NCBI RefSeq assembly: GCF_030363035.1
Contig: NZ_JAUCMN010000011.1
Span: 1 to 64,000, forward strand
Direction: 5' to 3'
From: Curtobacterium caseinilyticum
Lineage (GTDB): Bacteria; Actinomycetota; Actinomycetes; Actinomycetales; Microbacteriaceae
Length of the DNA stretch: 64,000 bases
Shown: one piece after another, positions 35,823 through 43,390 of the stretch
Layout: each line of letters begins with the position of its first letter
Numbering within the stretch: position 1 is the stretch's first letter
Translations under genes and position numbers: made by a program
The notes under the pieces: generated by a model
Database searches by the model: none
Seen by the model: only the letters and a program-made list of their open reading frames with translations
What the model was told of the DNA's origin: nothing

Positions 35823-36854
35823 TCAGCCCCGTCGACGGAGCGTGAGCAGTCCGTCGACCAGCGGGCCGAGGTCGAGGTGGTTGACGGTCGTCACGGTCGT
35901 GACGGCACCGGCCGGCCAGGCGTCGGGCCCGTGCACGGCACCGAGCACGGCGCCGGCCATCGCCGCGATCGTGTCGGTGTCACCGCCGATCGACGCCGCC
36001 GCGCAGAGCGTCTGCCACGGGTCGAGGTCGAGTGCGACGAGGGCGAGCGCGGCGACGACGGACTCCTGGCTGGCGACGCTCGTGCCGATGAGCCGCGAGA
36101 CGGTGCCGAACCGGTCGGACTCGGGCACGGTCGGCAGGTACCCGCGGGCCCAGGTCGTGCGTGCGGCGATGTCCGCCCCGGCGACGCGGTGCCCGCGGTC
36201 CGCGCCGATGGTCGCGGCGGCGACCGCTGCGTCGAGCGCCTCGGTGCGCGTCGCCCCGTCGATGCCGGCGCTCACGGCCGCGGCGACGGCGCTCGCACCG
36301 GCGATGCCGAGTCCGGTGTCGTGCGTCACGCGCGAGGCGTCCTGCACCGCGTCGACCAGCCGGACGAGGTCGCTGGACGGCACGGCGATGCCGACCGGCG
36401 CGATGCGCATCGCGGCGCCGTTCGTCGTGCCGGTCGAGCCGGCCTCGGACGCCGGGACGCCGTCGAGGATCCGCTGCACGGCCGTCTTGGTGCTCGGTCC
36501 GAGCAGGTCGAGCGAGCCCTTCGCCTCCATCCCGCGCTCCCAGGCGATGAGCGCCTCGGCGAAGCGGGTGGGGTCGAGTCGGCCGTCGCCCTCGAGCAGC
36601 AGCTCGGCGACCATCACGGCCTGCTCGGTGTCGTCGGTGATCGTGCCCGCTGGCATGCCGGCGGCGATCCGCTGGTGGGGCCCGGCGTCGACGAAGCCGG
36701 TGATGCGCCCGTGGTCGGCGCGGATCTGCGCGAGCGTCATCGACTGGGTCGGCATGCCGAGGGCGTCGCCGATCGCGAGTCCGGTGAGGGCGGCGAGGGC
36801 GTGGTCGCGGTGCTGGTGCACGGTGGGGTCCTGATCGGTCGGGAGCGCGGTCAC
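35823..36854 (-). CDS. ADP-ribosylglycohydrolase family protein
   Basis: The 343-residue protein has the fold's metal-binding motifs: GLAIGDALGMPTQ at the N-terminus, TITDDTEQAVMVAELLL (TDDT type) and the C-terminal IGGDTDTIAAMAGAVLGA. The Asp and Thr residues that hold two Mg ions in known members are present. The GTG start overlaps the GntR gene stop (GTGA). Family members cleave ADP-ribose from proteins or DNA, or related N-glycosidic bonds. The operon with a nucleobase-type permease and a PfkB kinase suggests a catabolic role on a small ribosylated compound. Confidence 0.85.
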   Translation of the reverse strand: MTALPTDQDPTVHQHRDHALAALTGLAIGDALGMPTQSMTLAQIRADHGRITGFVDAGPHQRIAAGMPAGTITDDTEQAVMVAELLLEGDGRLDPTRFAEALIAWERGMEAKGSLDLLGPSTKTAVQRILDGVPASEAGSTGTTNGAAMRIAPVGIAVPSSDLVRLVDAVQDASRVTHDTGLGIAGASAVAAAVSAGIDGATRTEALDAAVAAATIGADRGHRVAGADIAARTTWARGYLPTVPESDRFGTVSRLIGTSVASQESVVAALALVALDLDPWQTLCAAASIGGDTDTIAAMAGAVLGAVHGPDAWPAGAVTTVTTVNHLDLGPLVDGLLTLRRRG

Positions 36855-37561
36855 CGGGTCGTCCCGAAGCGCATGTGCAGGCGGAAGCGGTCGGGGTCGA
36901 GCAGGCTGTCGACGCGCTCGACGAAGGCACCGTCGGCGGTGCGCGACACGCGGCGGCTGCGGAGGAACGGCGTGCCGGCCGCACGGTCGAGCAGCGCCGC
37001 GTCGTCGAGGTCGAGCGGGACGACGTCGACCCACTGCTCGGCGGTCGCCGGCACGAGGCCGGCCTCGGCGATGGTGGCGGTCAGCGAGTCGTCGACGAGT
37101 CCGTCGGTGGTCGCGGCCGCCAGGCGGCCGACGTGCGGCAGGACGCTGCGTTCGAGCGACACCGGTCGTCCGCCGACGACGCTGCGCAGGCGGTCGACCG
37201 CGACGAACACCGCATCGGCGGCGTCGAGCTCGGCCTGGAGGCGCGGGTCGTCCAGGCGCGCGAGCCGCAGGATGCGGGTGGTCACCTCGGTGCCCGCCGC
37301 GGCGATCGACCGAGCCCACCCGCCGCGCGGGTCGAGGGCTGCGCCGTCGAAGGTCACGACGGACCCGACGCCGCCGTGGGTGGAGATGTACTCGTCGTCC
37401 GCCAGGTCGGCGAGGGCGGCGCGGACGGTGCCGCGGCTCACCGCGAAGTGGGCGGCCAGGTCGTGCTCACCGGGCAGGCGCTCGCCCGCCCGGTAGCGGC
37501 CCGTCGCGATCGCGTCGCGCAGGGCGTCGGCGACGAGGCGTCGCTTCGGTGAGACGGGCAT
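36851..37561 (-). CDS. GntR-family (HutC/UTRA) transcriptional regulator
   Basis: The 236-residue protein has an N-terminal winged HTH (LPGEHDLAAHFAVSRGTVRA, residues about 30-49) and a C-terminal UTRA ligand domain (about 90-230). The palindrome TGTACATGTACA lies 10 bases upstream of its start, a typical HutC-type site, so it likely represses its own operon: glycohydrolase, permease and kinase. The inducer is unknown. Confidence 0.88.
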   Translation of the reverse strand: MPVSPKRRLVADALRDAIATGRYRAGERLPGEHDLAAHFAVSRGTVRAALADLADDEYISTHGGVGSVVTFDGAALDPRGGWARSIAAAGTEVTTRILRLARLDDPRLQAELDAADAVFVAVDRLRSVVGGRPVSLERSVLPHVGRLAAATTDGLVDDSLTATIAEAGLVPATAEQWVDVVPLDLDDAALLDRAAGTPFLRSRRVSRTADGAFVERVDSLLDPDRFRLHMRFGTTR

Positions 37562-37570
37562 GGACAGGAG

Positions 37571-37582
37571 TGTACATGTACA
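37571..37582. promoter_or_regulatory. GntR operator upstream of the ribosyl-compound operon
   Basis: TGTACATGTACA is a perfect 12-base palindrome, matching the GT-N-AC pattern of HutC/UTRA regulators. It is 10 bases upstream of the GntR gene start and would overlap the promoter or leader. Confidence 0.75.
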
Positions 37583-37612
37583 ACGCTTGTCCAGTGGCTG
37601 TGGTACCCACGA

Positions 37613-37725
37613 GACGGACGGGAGGCGCGGTGCCAGCCGGCACCGTCCTCCCTCGCAGGCTCGGTCGGCGCGCCCCGCGCAACGCTCCGCGTTGCCGCTG
37701 AGCGGGGCGCGCCCGTCCGTCCGTC
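37613..37725. repeat. composite two-hairpin repeat element, copy A
   Basis: Hairpin 1 (37621-37650): GGAGGCGCGGTGCC, AGCC loop, GGCACCGTCCTCC with one unpaired base. Hairpin 2 (37668-37713): outer stem GGCGCGCCCCGC / GCGGGGCGCGCC and inner stem GCAACGC-TCC-GCGTTGC. A closely related element is at 54808-54906. It sits between the glgX 3' end and the GntR promoter region. Confidence 0.8.
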
Positions 37726-37746
37726 CGTCCGGGACGTGCCTCCCGA

Positions 37747-39765
37747 CTAGACCAGGGCGGTGAACGACGCGTCGCGCACGAGCAGCGTCGTCGCGTCACC
37801 CTCGACGGCCTGGTCGGGGTCGCTCGACAGGCCGAGCGACCACGTGCCGCCACCCGGCTTCTCGGGCAGCGTGAACTCGACGGTCGTCTCCGAGGCGTTG
37901 AGCAGCACCGCGACGGTGTCGTCACCCTGCTGGAGCACCAGGATCACGGCGCGGTTGCCCACGTCCGCCCAGTCGCCGTCCTCGAAGCCCTGCGCGTCCG
38001 CGCGGAGCACCTGGACGGTCGACTCCGAGTCGCCGGGAGCGGTGCGGTACCACTCCGGGCGGAGCGCCACGTGCTGCTTGCGGAACGCGATCGCCGCGGT
38101 CGTGAATGCGAGCAGGTCCTGGTCGGCAGCCGCCCAGTCGAACCACGAGATCTCGTCGTCCTGGCAGTACGCGTTGTTGTTGCCGCCCTGCGACCGGGCG
38201 ATCTCGTCGCCGCCGAGGATCATCGGGATGCCCGCCGACAGCAGCAGCGTGCCGAGGAAGTTCCGGCGCTGGCGGTCGCGGTAGTCGTTCACCGCACCGT
38301 CGTCGGTCGGGCCCTCGATGCCGCCGTTGAACGAGGTGTTGTTGCTCTCGCCGTCGTTGTTGTCCTCGCCGTTGGCCTCGTTGTGCTTCTCGGCGTACAT
38401 GGTCAGGTCGGCCAGGGTGAAGCCGTCGTGTGCGGTGATGAAGTCCACCGAGCAGAGCGGCGACCGGCGCGAGCCCTCGTAGACGTCCGGGCTGCCGAGG
38501 ACGCGCTGCACGGCGTCGCCGAGCGTGCCCTCGTCGCCGCGCCAGAACGCGCGGAGATCGTCGCGGTACTTGCCGTTCCACTCCGACCAGTCGGCCGGGA
38601 AGCCGCCCACCTGGTAGCCGGCGGTGTCCCACGGCTCGGCGATCATCTTCACCTCGCGGAGCACCGGGTCCTGGTGGATGATGTCGAGGAACGCGGAGTG
38701 CTTCTCGGCCTCGCCGTCCTGACGGGTCAGGGTCGTCGCCAGGTCGAAGCGGAAGCCGTCGACGTGCATCTCCTCGACCCAGTAACGGAGCGAGTCCGTG
38801 ATGAGCCCGAGGGCAGACGGGTGCGACACGTTGAGCGAGTTGCCCGTGCCGGTCGTGTCGAAGTAGTTCGCCTCGTCGCCCTCGACCAGGCGGTAGTACG
38901 AGGCGTTGTCGATGCCCTTGAAGGACAGCGTCGGGCCCATGTGGTTGCCCTCGGCGGTGTGGTTGTAGACGACGTCCATGATGACTTCGAGCCCCGCGGC
39001 GTGCAGGGCCTTGACCATCTCCTTGAACTCGGTGACCTGCTGCCCGGCCGTGCCCGAGGACGAGTACTCGTCGTGCGGGGCGAAGAAGCCGATGCTGTTG
39101 TAGCCCCAGTAGTTGCGGAGGCCCTTGTCGGCGAGCGTCGAGTCCTGCACGAACTGGTGCGTCGGCAGCAGCTCGACCGCGGTCACGCCGAGGTCGGTCA
39201 GGTGCTTGATCGCCGCCGGGTGCGCGAGGCCCGCGTACGTGCCGCGGATCTCCTCCGGCACGTCCGGGTGCTGCTTCGTGAAGCCCTTGACGTGGACCTC
39301 GTACACGACGGTGTCGCGGTACGGGGTGCGCAGGAGGGTGTCGCCGTCCCAGTCGAACTCGCGGTCGGCGACGACGGACTTCGGCATGGCGCTCGCCGAG
39401 TCGGTCTCGTCGATCTGCTCGGGGTCCTCCATGTCGTGGCCGAACAGGGCCTGGCCCCACTCGTACGACCCGTCGACGGCGGTGGCGTAGGGGTCGAGCA
39501 GGAGCTTCGCGGCGTTGTGACGCAGGCCGTTCGCCGGGTCCCAGGCGCCGTGCACGCGGAAGCCGTAGCGGGTGCCGACGGTCACGTCCGGCACCACGTC
39601 GTGGAAGGTGTAGCCGGTGCGGTTGCGGAGCTCGGTGCGGTGCTCGGTGCCGTCCTCGTCGAAGCGGCAGAACTCCACCCGCTCGGCCGTGCTGGAGAAC
39701 AGTGCGACGTTGGCGCCACCCTCGACGAGGGTGACACCGAGGGGCGTGCGGGAGGAAGAGGTCAT
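37747..39765 (-). CDS. glgX: glycogen debranching enzyme GlgX (isoamylase-type GH13)
   Basis: The 672-residue protein has an N-terminal CBM48-like domain (about 5-110) and a GH13 barrel. The conserved regions are visible: DVVYNHTAEG (region I), GFRFDLATT with the nucleophile Asp (region II), IAEPWD with the acid Glu (region III) and ITAHDGFTLADL (region IV). It removes alpha-1,6 branches of phosphorylase-trimmed glycogen in the cytoplasm. AGAAGGGC precedes the ATG. It is the downstream member of a minus-strand pair with the DUF1264 gene (56-base gap). Confidence 0.92.
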   Translation of the reverse strand: MTSSSRTPLGVTLVEGGANVALFSSTAERVEFCRFDEDGTEHRTELRNRTGYTFHDVVPDVTVGTRYGFRVHGAWDPANGLRHNAAKLLLDPYATAVDGSYEWGQALFGHDMEDPEQIDETDSASAMPKSVVADREFDWDGDTLLRTPYRDTVVYEVHVKGFTKQHPDVPEEIRGTYAGLAHPAAIKHLTDLGVTAVELLPTHQFVQDSTLADKGLRNYWGYNSIGFFAPHDEYSSSGTAGQQVTEFKEMVKALHAAGLEVIMDVVYNHTAEGNHMGPTLSFKGIDNASYYRLVEGDEANYFDTTGTGNSLNVSHPSALGLITDSLRYWVEEMHVDGFRFDLATTLTRQDGEAEKHSAFLDIIHQDPVLREVKMIAEPWDTAGYQVGGFPADWSEWNGKYRDDLRAFWRGDEGTLGDAVQRVLGSPDVYEGSRRSPLCSVDFITAHDGFTLADLTMYAEKHNEANGEDNNDGESNNTSFNGGIEGPTDDGAVNDYRDRQRRNFLGTLLLSAGIPMILGGDEIARSQGGNNNAYCQDDEISWFDWAAADQDLLAFTTAAIAFRKQHVALRPEWYRTAPGDSESTVQVLRADAQGFEDGDWADVGNRAVILVLQQGDDTVAVLLNASETTVEFTLPEKPGGGTWSLGLSSDPDQAVEGDATTLLVRDASFTALV

Positions 39766-39821
39766 GGTGCCCTTCTAGTGGTCGGCGTCTGTGCTCCGCC
39801 CTCGGCGGCGTACCCCGGTCG

Positions 39822-40553
39822 TCACGGGCGTCCGTCCTCCGCGTCCACGACGCCGGGCGTCGGGGTCGTGTCCGTGAAGTCCTCGCGCATCGTGCGGACG
39901 CCCCGCTGCGGGTGCGCGCGGTCCAGGTGCTTCGCCCGCGATGCCTTCCGCGGCTCCGGGTCGGTGCCCATCACGCGGTTCCGGTCCTGCTGCAGGGCGC
40001 TGTCGACCTCGCCCTCGCGGTTGAACGACCACATCAGCATCGGGTCGCCCGTCGGCAGGGGATCGGCCGGGTGGGATCCCATCTGCGTGCTGTGCCAGGT
40101 GTGCCAGGTCTTGCCGTACGAGTTGACGAGGTGCCCCATCAGCTCGGTCTCGACGGCGATCGGCAGGCCGGGGGCGACGAGCTCGCCGGAGAACACCTCG
40201 TGGTTGTGCGGGTGCCACGACGCCTGCTCGTCCTCGGGCAGCGAGTCGAACAGCCGCTCGGACACGATGTACTCGATGCCGATCAGGTTCGCGTCCGCCG
40301 TGTTGCCGTCGAACAGCACGCACTGCAGCACCTCGCCGTTCACGACCTTGCAGTAGTGGTGCGCCTCCATCTGCAGGTCGGGCTCGCCCTTGACGCAGTG
40401 GAAGCCGACCACGTACACGTCGAAGCCCTTCAGCGGTGCGTGCTGCTGGAGCGCGGCGGCGCCGCGGTCGAGGAGGGCCAGCGTGAAGCCACCGCCCTCG
40501 CCCGGCGGGGTGACGCCGGCCTTCCGGTCCGGCACGCCGGGTGTGATCGCCAT
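39822..40553 (-). CDS. DUF1264 / OBAP-like protein
   Basis: The 243-residue soluble protein matches the oil-body-associated protein (DUF1264) family: GFDVYVVGFHCVKGEPDLQM, the motif AHHYCKVVNGEVLQCVLFDG, IGIEYIVSERLF and WHPHNHEVFSG. It lacks a signal peptide or membrane helix. Plant relatives associate with lipid bodies; bacterial function is not established. The C-terminal 50 residues are charged and probably disordered. A GAGGAGGAC site precedes the ATG. Confidence 0.8.
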   Translation of the reverse strand: MAITPGVPDRKAGVTPPGEGGGFTLALLDRGAAALQQHAPLKGFDVYVVGFHCVKGEPDLQMEAHHYCKVVNGEVLQCVLFDGNTADANLIGIEYIVSERLFDSLPEDEQASWHPHNHEVFSGELVAPGLPIAVETELMGHLVNSYGKTWHTWHSTQMGSHPADPLPTGDPMLMWSFNREGEVDSALQQDRNRVMGTDPEPRKASRAKHLDRAHPQRGVRTMREDFTDTTPTPGVVDAEDGRP

Positions 40554-40682
40554 CGTCGTCCTCCTCGCGTCGTGGCCCCGACGCTGCCCCCGCCGTCCTG
40601 GTCGTCGGTCCAGCGTGGGGTCGGGCGTCCCGACCCAGTACGGTCGTCACGTCCGACGTCCTCCCACCTGGATCGAGCAACG

Positions 40683-41684
40683 ATGCCATCGCAGTACCGC
40701 GCCGCCGACGACCGCTACGAGCAGACGCCCTACGAACGCGTCGGGAGGAGCGGCTTGCTGCTGCCCCGCATCTCGCTCGGGCTCTGGAACAACTTCGGCC
40801 ACGACCGTCCCCTCGCCACGCAGCGCGACATCGTGCTGCACGCGTTCGACCGCGGGGTGACGCACTTCGACCTCGCGAACAACTACGGTCCGCCGTACGG
40901 TGCTGCCGAGGAGCAGTTCGGCCGCATCCTCGAGGCGGACCTGCGGCCGTACCGCGACGAGATCGTCGTCTCGACCAAGGCCGGGTACGACATGTGGGCC
41001 GGCCCGTACGGCAACTGGGGCTCCCGCAAGTACCTGCTCGCGTCGCTCGACCAGTCGCTCGCCCGGCTCGGGCTCGAGTACGTCGACGTCTTCTACTCGC
41101 ACCGCCCCGACCCGGAGACGCCGATCGAGGAGACGATGGGCGCCCTGGTGACCGCGGTCCGTTCGGGCCGGGCGCTGTACGCGGGCATCTCGAACTACTC
41201 GCCCGCGCAGACCGCGGCCGCGGCCGAGGTGCTCGCCGCCGAGGGTGTCCCGCTCCTCATCCACCAGCCGCGGTACAGCATGTTCGACCGCACACCCGAG
41301 GCCGGGCTGTTCGACGAGCTCGAGCGGCAGGGGACCGGCGCGATCGTGTTCTCGCCGCTGGCCGGCGGCCTGCTGACCGACCGGTACCTGGACGGGTCGG
41401 TGCCGGTCGGGTCGCGTGCCGCCGAGGGGCGCTGGTTCGGCGCGGACCGGATCGACGACGACTACCTCACGACGGCGCGGGCACTGAACGACATCGCGGT
41501 CGCGCGCGGGCAGTCGCTCGCGCAGCTGGCGATCACGTGGGTGCTCCGGCAGCCGGCCGTCACCTCGGCGCTCGTCGGGGCGTCGAGCGTGCGGCAGCTC
41601 GACGGGACGCTCGACGCGCTCGCCGGGGCGCCGCTCAGCGACGACGAGCTCGCGGCGATCGACGCGCTGGTGCCGCGGGGCTGA
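40683..41684 (+). CDS. aldo/keto reductase (YghZ / Kv-beta-like)
   Basis: The 333-residue enzyme has the AKR catalytic Asp and Tyr in HFDLANNYGPPYGAAEE, the Lys in VSTKAGYDMW and the His in FYSHRPDPETP. The NADPH-binding end is ALVGASSVRQL. The L-glyceraldehyde-3-phosphate reductase branch (YghZ) has this GYDMWxGPYGxWGSRKYL signature. It reduces small aldehydes and methylglyoxal in characterised relatives. ATG at 40683; upstream GAGCAACG is a weak ribosome site. Monocistronic, followed by a palindromic terminator. Confidence 0.9.
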   Translation: MPSQYRAADDRYEQTPYERVGRSGLLLPRISLGLWNNFGHDRPLATQRDIVLHAFDRGVTHFDLANNYGPPYGAAEEQFGRILEADLRPYRDEIVVSTKAGYDMWAGPYGNWGSRKYLLASLDQSLARLGLEYVDVFYSHRPDPETPIEETMGALVTAVRSGRALYAGISNYSPAQTAAAAEVLAAEGVPLLIHQPRYSMFDRTPEAGLFDELERQGTGAIVFSPLAGGLLTDRYLDGSVPVGSRAAEGRWFGADRIDDDYLTTARALNDIAVARGQSLAQLAITWVLRQPAVTSALVGASSVRQLDGTLDALAGAPLSDDELAAIDALVPRG

Positions 41685-41713
41685 CGACCGCCGGACAACC
41701 GGACGGACGGACA

Positions 41714-41753
41714 GACGGGAGGCGCGGTGCCAGCTGGCACCGCGCCTCCCGTC
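41714..41753. terminator. 40-bp perfect palindrome, bidirectional terminator (repeat family copy)
   Basis: GACGGGAGGCGCGGTGCCAG and its exact complement form a perfect palindrome between the convergent aldo/keto reductase and msrA genes. It is one member of the family found at 15812, 43329, 60344 and 63181. Confidence 0.85.
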
Positions 41754-41786
41754 CGTCGGTGGTCGCGTCGTGACGCGACGTCCGGG

Positions 41787-42308
41787 TCAGACCGTGGCGG
41801 TCGCCTCGTCGCGGTGCGGGAGCTTCCAGCCCGGGCGCACGAAGTGGCACGTGTACCCGGCGGGGTACTTCTCCAGGTAGTCCTGGTGCTCCTCCTCGGC
41901 CTCCCAGAAGTCACCGGCGGGCTCGACCTCGGTGACGACCTTGCCCGGCCAGATGCCCGAGGCGTCGACGTCGGCGATGGTGTCGAGGGCGACCTGGCGC
42001 TGCTCGTCGTTCGTGAAGAAGATCGCCGAGCGGTAGCTGCGTCCGACGTCGTTGCCCTGCCGGTCCTTCGTGGACGGGTCGTGGATCTGGAAGAAGAACT
42101 CGAGCAGGTCGCGGTACGAGATCTGCGACGGGTCGAAGACGATCTCGACGGCCTCGGCGTGGTCGCCGTGGTTCCGGTAGGTGGCGTTCGGGGTGTCGCC
42201 GCCGGAGTAGCCGACGCGCGTGCTGATCACGCCCGGGCGGCGGCGCAGGAGCTGCTGGGCTCCCCAGAAGCACCCGCCGGCGAGGATGGCGGTCTCGGTC
42301 GTGGTCAT
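41787..42308 (-). CDS. msrA: peptide-methionine (S)-S-oxide reductase MsrA
   Basis: The 173-residue protein has the catalytic GCFWGAQQ (Cys near residue 13) and the family block [20 protein letters not shown]. It repairs oxidised methionine in the cytoplasm. GGAGGACAC lies just before the ATG at 42306-42308. The recycling Cys near the C-terminus (GYTCHF) is present in a form usual for actinobacterial MsrA. Confidence 0.95.
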   Translation of the reverse strand: MTTTETAILAGGCFWGAQQLLRRRPGVISTRVGYSGGDTPNATYRNHGDHAEAVEIVFDPSQISYRDLLEFFFQIHDPSTKDRQGNDVGRSYRSAIFFTNDEQRQVALDTIADVDASGIWPGKVVTEVEPAGDFWEAEEEHQDYLEKYPAGYTCHFVRPGWKLPHRDEATATV

Positions 42309-42496
42309 GTGTCCTCCTGGGGGTCGTGGCGCCGCTGGCTGCGGCATCAGACGGTGCAACCGGCGGCCCGGGTCCTGTGTTCCCGAGCGTCCATCCTGCG
42401 CCGCGGACCACGACGACAGCTGGTGACGGGCACGGCGCTGTCCGCAGACCGACGCCGCGCCGAGGGGTCTCGCGGGCGTCGGGACGGTGGTCTAGC

Positions 42497-42516
42497 ATTC
42501 GAACACACGTTCGAAT
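42497..42516. promoter_or_regulatory. SOS box (LexA operator)
   Basis: ATTCGAACACACGTTCGAAT contains TCGAACACACGTTCGA, an excellent match to the actinobacterial/Gram-positive LexA consensus CGAAC-N4-GTTCG, with extended palindromy. It overlaps the -10-like TAGCAT (42493-42498) and lies 12 bases before the next gene. Confidence 0.88.
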
Positions 42517-42528
42517 CGGGAGGTCGGG

Positions 42529-42789
42529 ATGATGTTGACGCACGAGGTCGCCACGGTGTGGTGGGAGCGCGGAGTGCCGGACCGGATGGTGTGGCGCGAC
42601 CGACGCTGGCGGGTGAGCGACAGCCCGACGCGGCTGACGGCGACGGCCGAGTTCCTGCCGTCGGCGATGACGCACGCGCCGGAGCGCACGGTGGGGTGGC
42701 GGTTCCAGGTGAGTGCCGAGGGGGACGCGGTCGTCGTCGACATCGTGCCCGAGGGTGACGGCTGGGTGGTCGCGCGAACCTGGCGCTGA
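42529..42789 (+). CDS. small LexA-controlled protein, DUF6504-like
   Basis: The 86-residue protein begins MMLTHEVATVWWERGVPDRM and has the pattern VWRDRRWRV ... GWRFQVSA ... WVVARTWR, like small DUF6504 proteins found near translesion-polymerase genes in actinobacteria. That family call is from memory of the pattern. GGGAGG precedes the double ATG (42529 or 42532). The SOS box directly upstream implies induction by DNA damage. Here it stands alone, without an imuB, dnaE2 or dinB gene in the window. Confidence 0.65.
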   Translation: MMLTHEVATVWWERGVPDRMVWRDRRWRVSDSPTRLTATAEFLPSAMTHAPERTVGWRFQVSAEGDAVVVDIVPEGDGWVVARTWR

Positions 42790-42813
42790 CTGCGCTGCGG
42801 GGTGCGGTGCGGG

Positions 42814-43003
42814 TCAGGCACTGCCGCGCCGGACGACCTCCGTCGGCAGGACCAGGCCGCGCGGCTCCTCGTCGTCGCCCGCGATGTGCGCGAGGACCTG
42901 CTGCGCCGCGGGCTCGCCGAGCGTGCGTGCGGGCTGCCGGACGGTCGACAGCGGTGGGTCGCAGCGCAGCGCCCACGCGGTGGAGGAGATCGCACTCAGC
43001 GGC
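42814..43003 (-). pseudogene. C-terminal remnant of a LacI-family repressor
   Basis: On the minus strand about 60 codons read ISSTAWALRCDPPLSTVRQP, then ARTLGEPAAQQVL and LVLPTEVVRRGSA before TGA at 42814. This is the end of a LacI sensor domain (PPLSTVRQP...LGEPAA is diagnostic). The HTH and most of the sensor domain are absent. The frame runs upstream into unrelated sequence at the CCTTCAAT palindrome, which may mark the deletion joint. Confidence 0.65.
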
Positions 43004-43027
43004 CCTTCAATGGTCATACGATTGAAG
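43003..43027. promoter_or_regulatory. AT-rich palindrome next to the LacI remnant
   Basis: CCTTCAAT and ATTGAAGG flank nine bases, GGTCATACG, making a 25-base inverted repeat. It stands out from the very GC-rich surroundings. It could be an operator, the end of a mobile element or a recombination joint; I cannot decide. Confidence 0.45.
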
Positions 43028-43390
43028 GACCGCGCGAGGTCGACGGTCACCGCGGCAGGTCCTGTGGTGATGCCGCCGCTGACCGGTCGAACCATCGACG
43101 TCCAGGCCGCGGACCCGTCCGTCACGGGCTACCGGCCGCGATCCCGGGGTCCCGCCAGCGCGCCGGTCCCGCCGTCCCACCGGCCCGCCGTCCCACCGGC
43201 CCGCCGTCCGCCGCCGGTACTGCCAGCCCCCGGCCGAGTCCGTCGACCAGGGCGAGCACCGCATCCGCGACCACCGAGGCCGGCTCGGTGAGGCGACGCG
43301 ACGCGACCGGAGCGCATCGGGACCACGTGACGGACGGGAGGCGCGGTGCCAGCCGGCACCGCGCCTCCCGTCCGTCGACGCTCCGGTCCG
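43028..43390. other. degenerate intergenic stretch with palindromic terminator
   Basis: There is no complete gene. A minus-strand stretch at about 43200-43300 (LTEPASVVADAVLALVDGLG in one frame) has coding-like composition and may be another remnant. GGCCCGCCGTCCCACC-like short tandem repeats occur at 43170-43205. The 48-base palindrome at 43329-43376 (GACGGACGGGAGGCGCGGTGCC, AGCC loop, then the complement) is the strongest member of the repeat family and would end the azt transcript. Confidence 0.5.

Noticed and set aside
34623..37496. A 957-residue open frame on the plus strand
   Set aside because: It is antisense to the NCS1 permease, glycohydrolase and GntR genes; those form a coherent operon with overlaps and operator.
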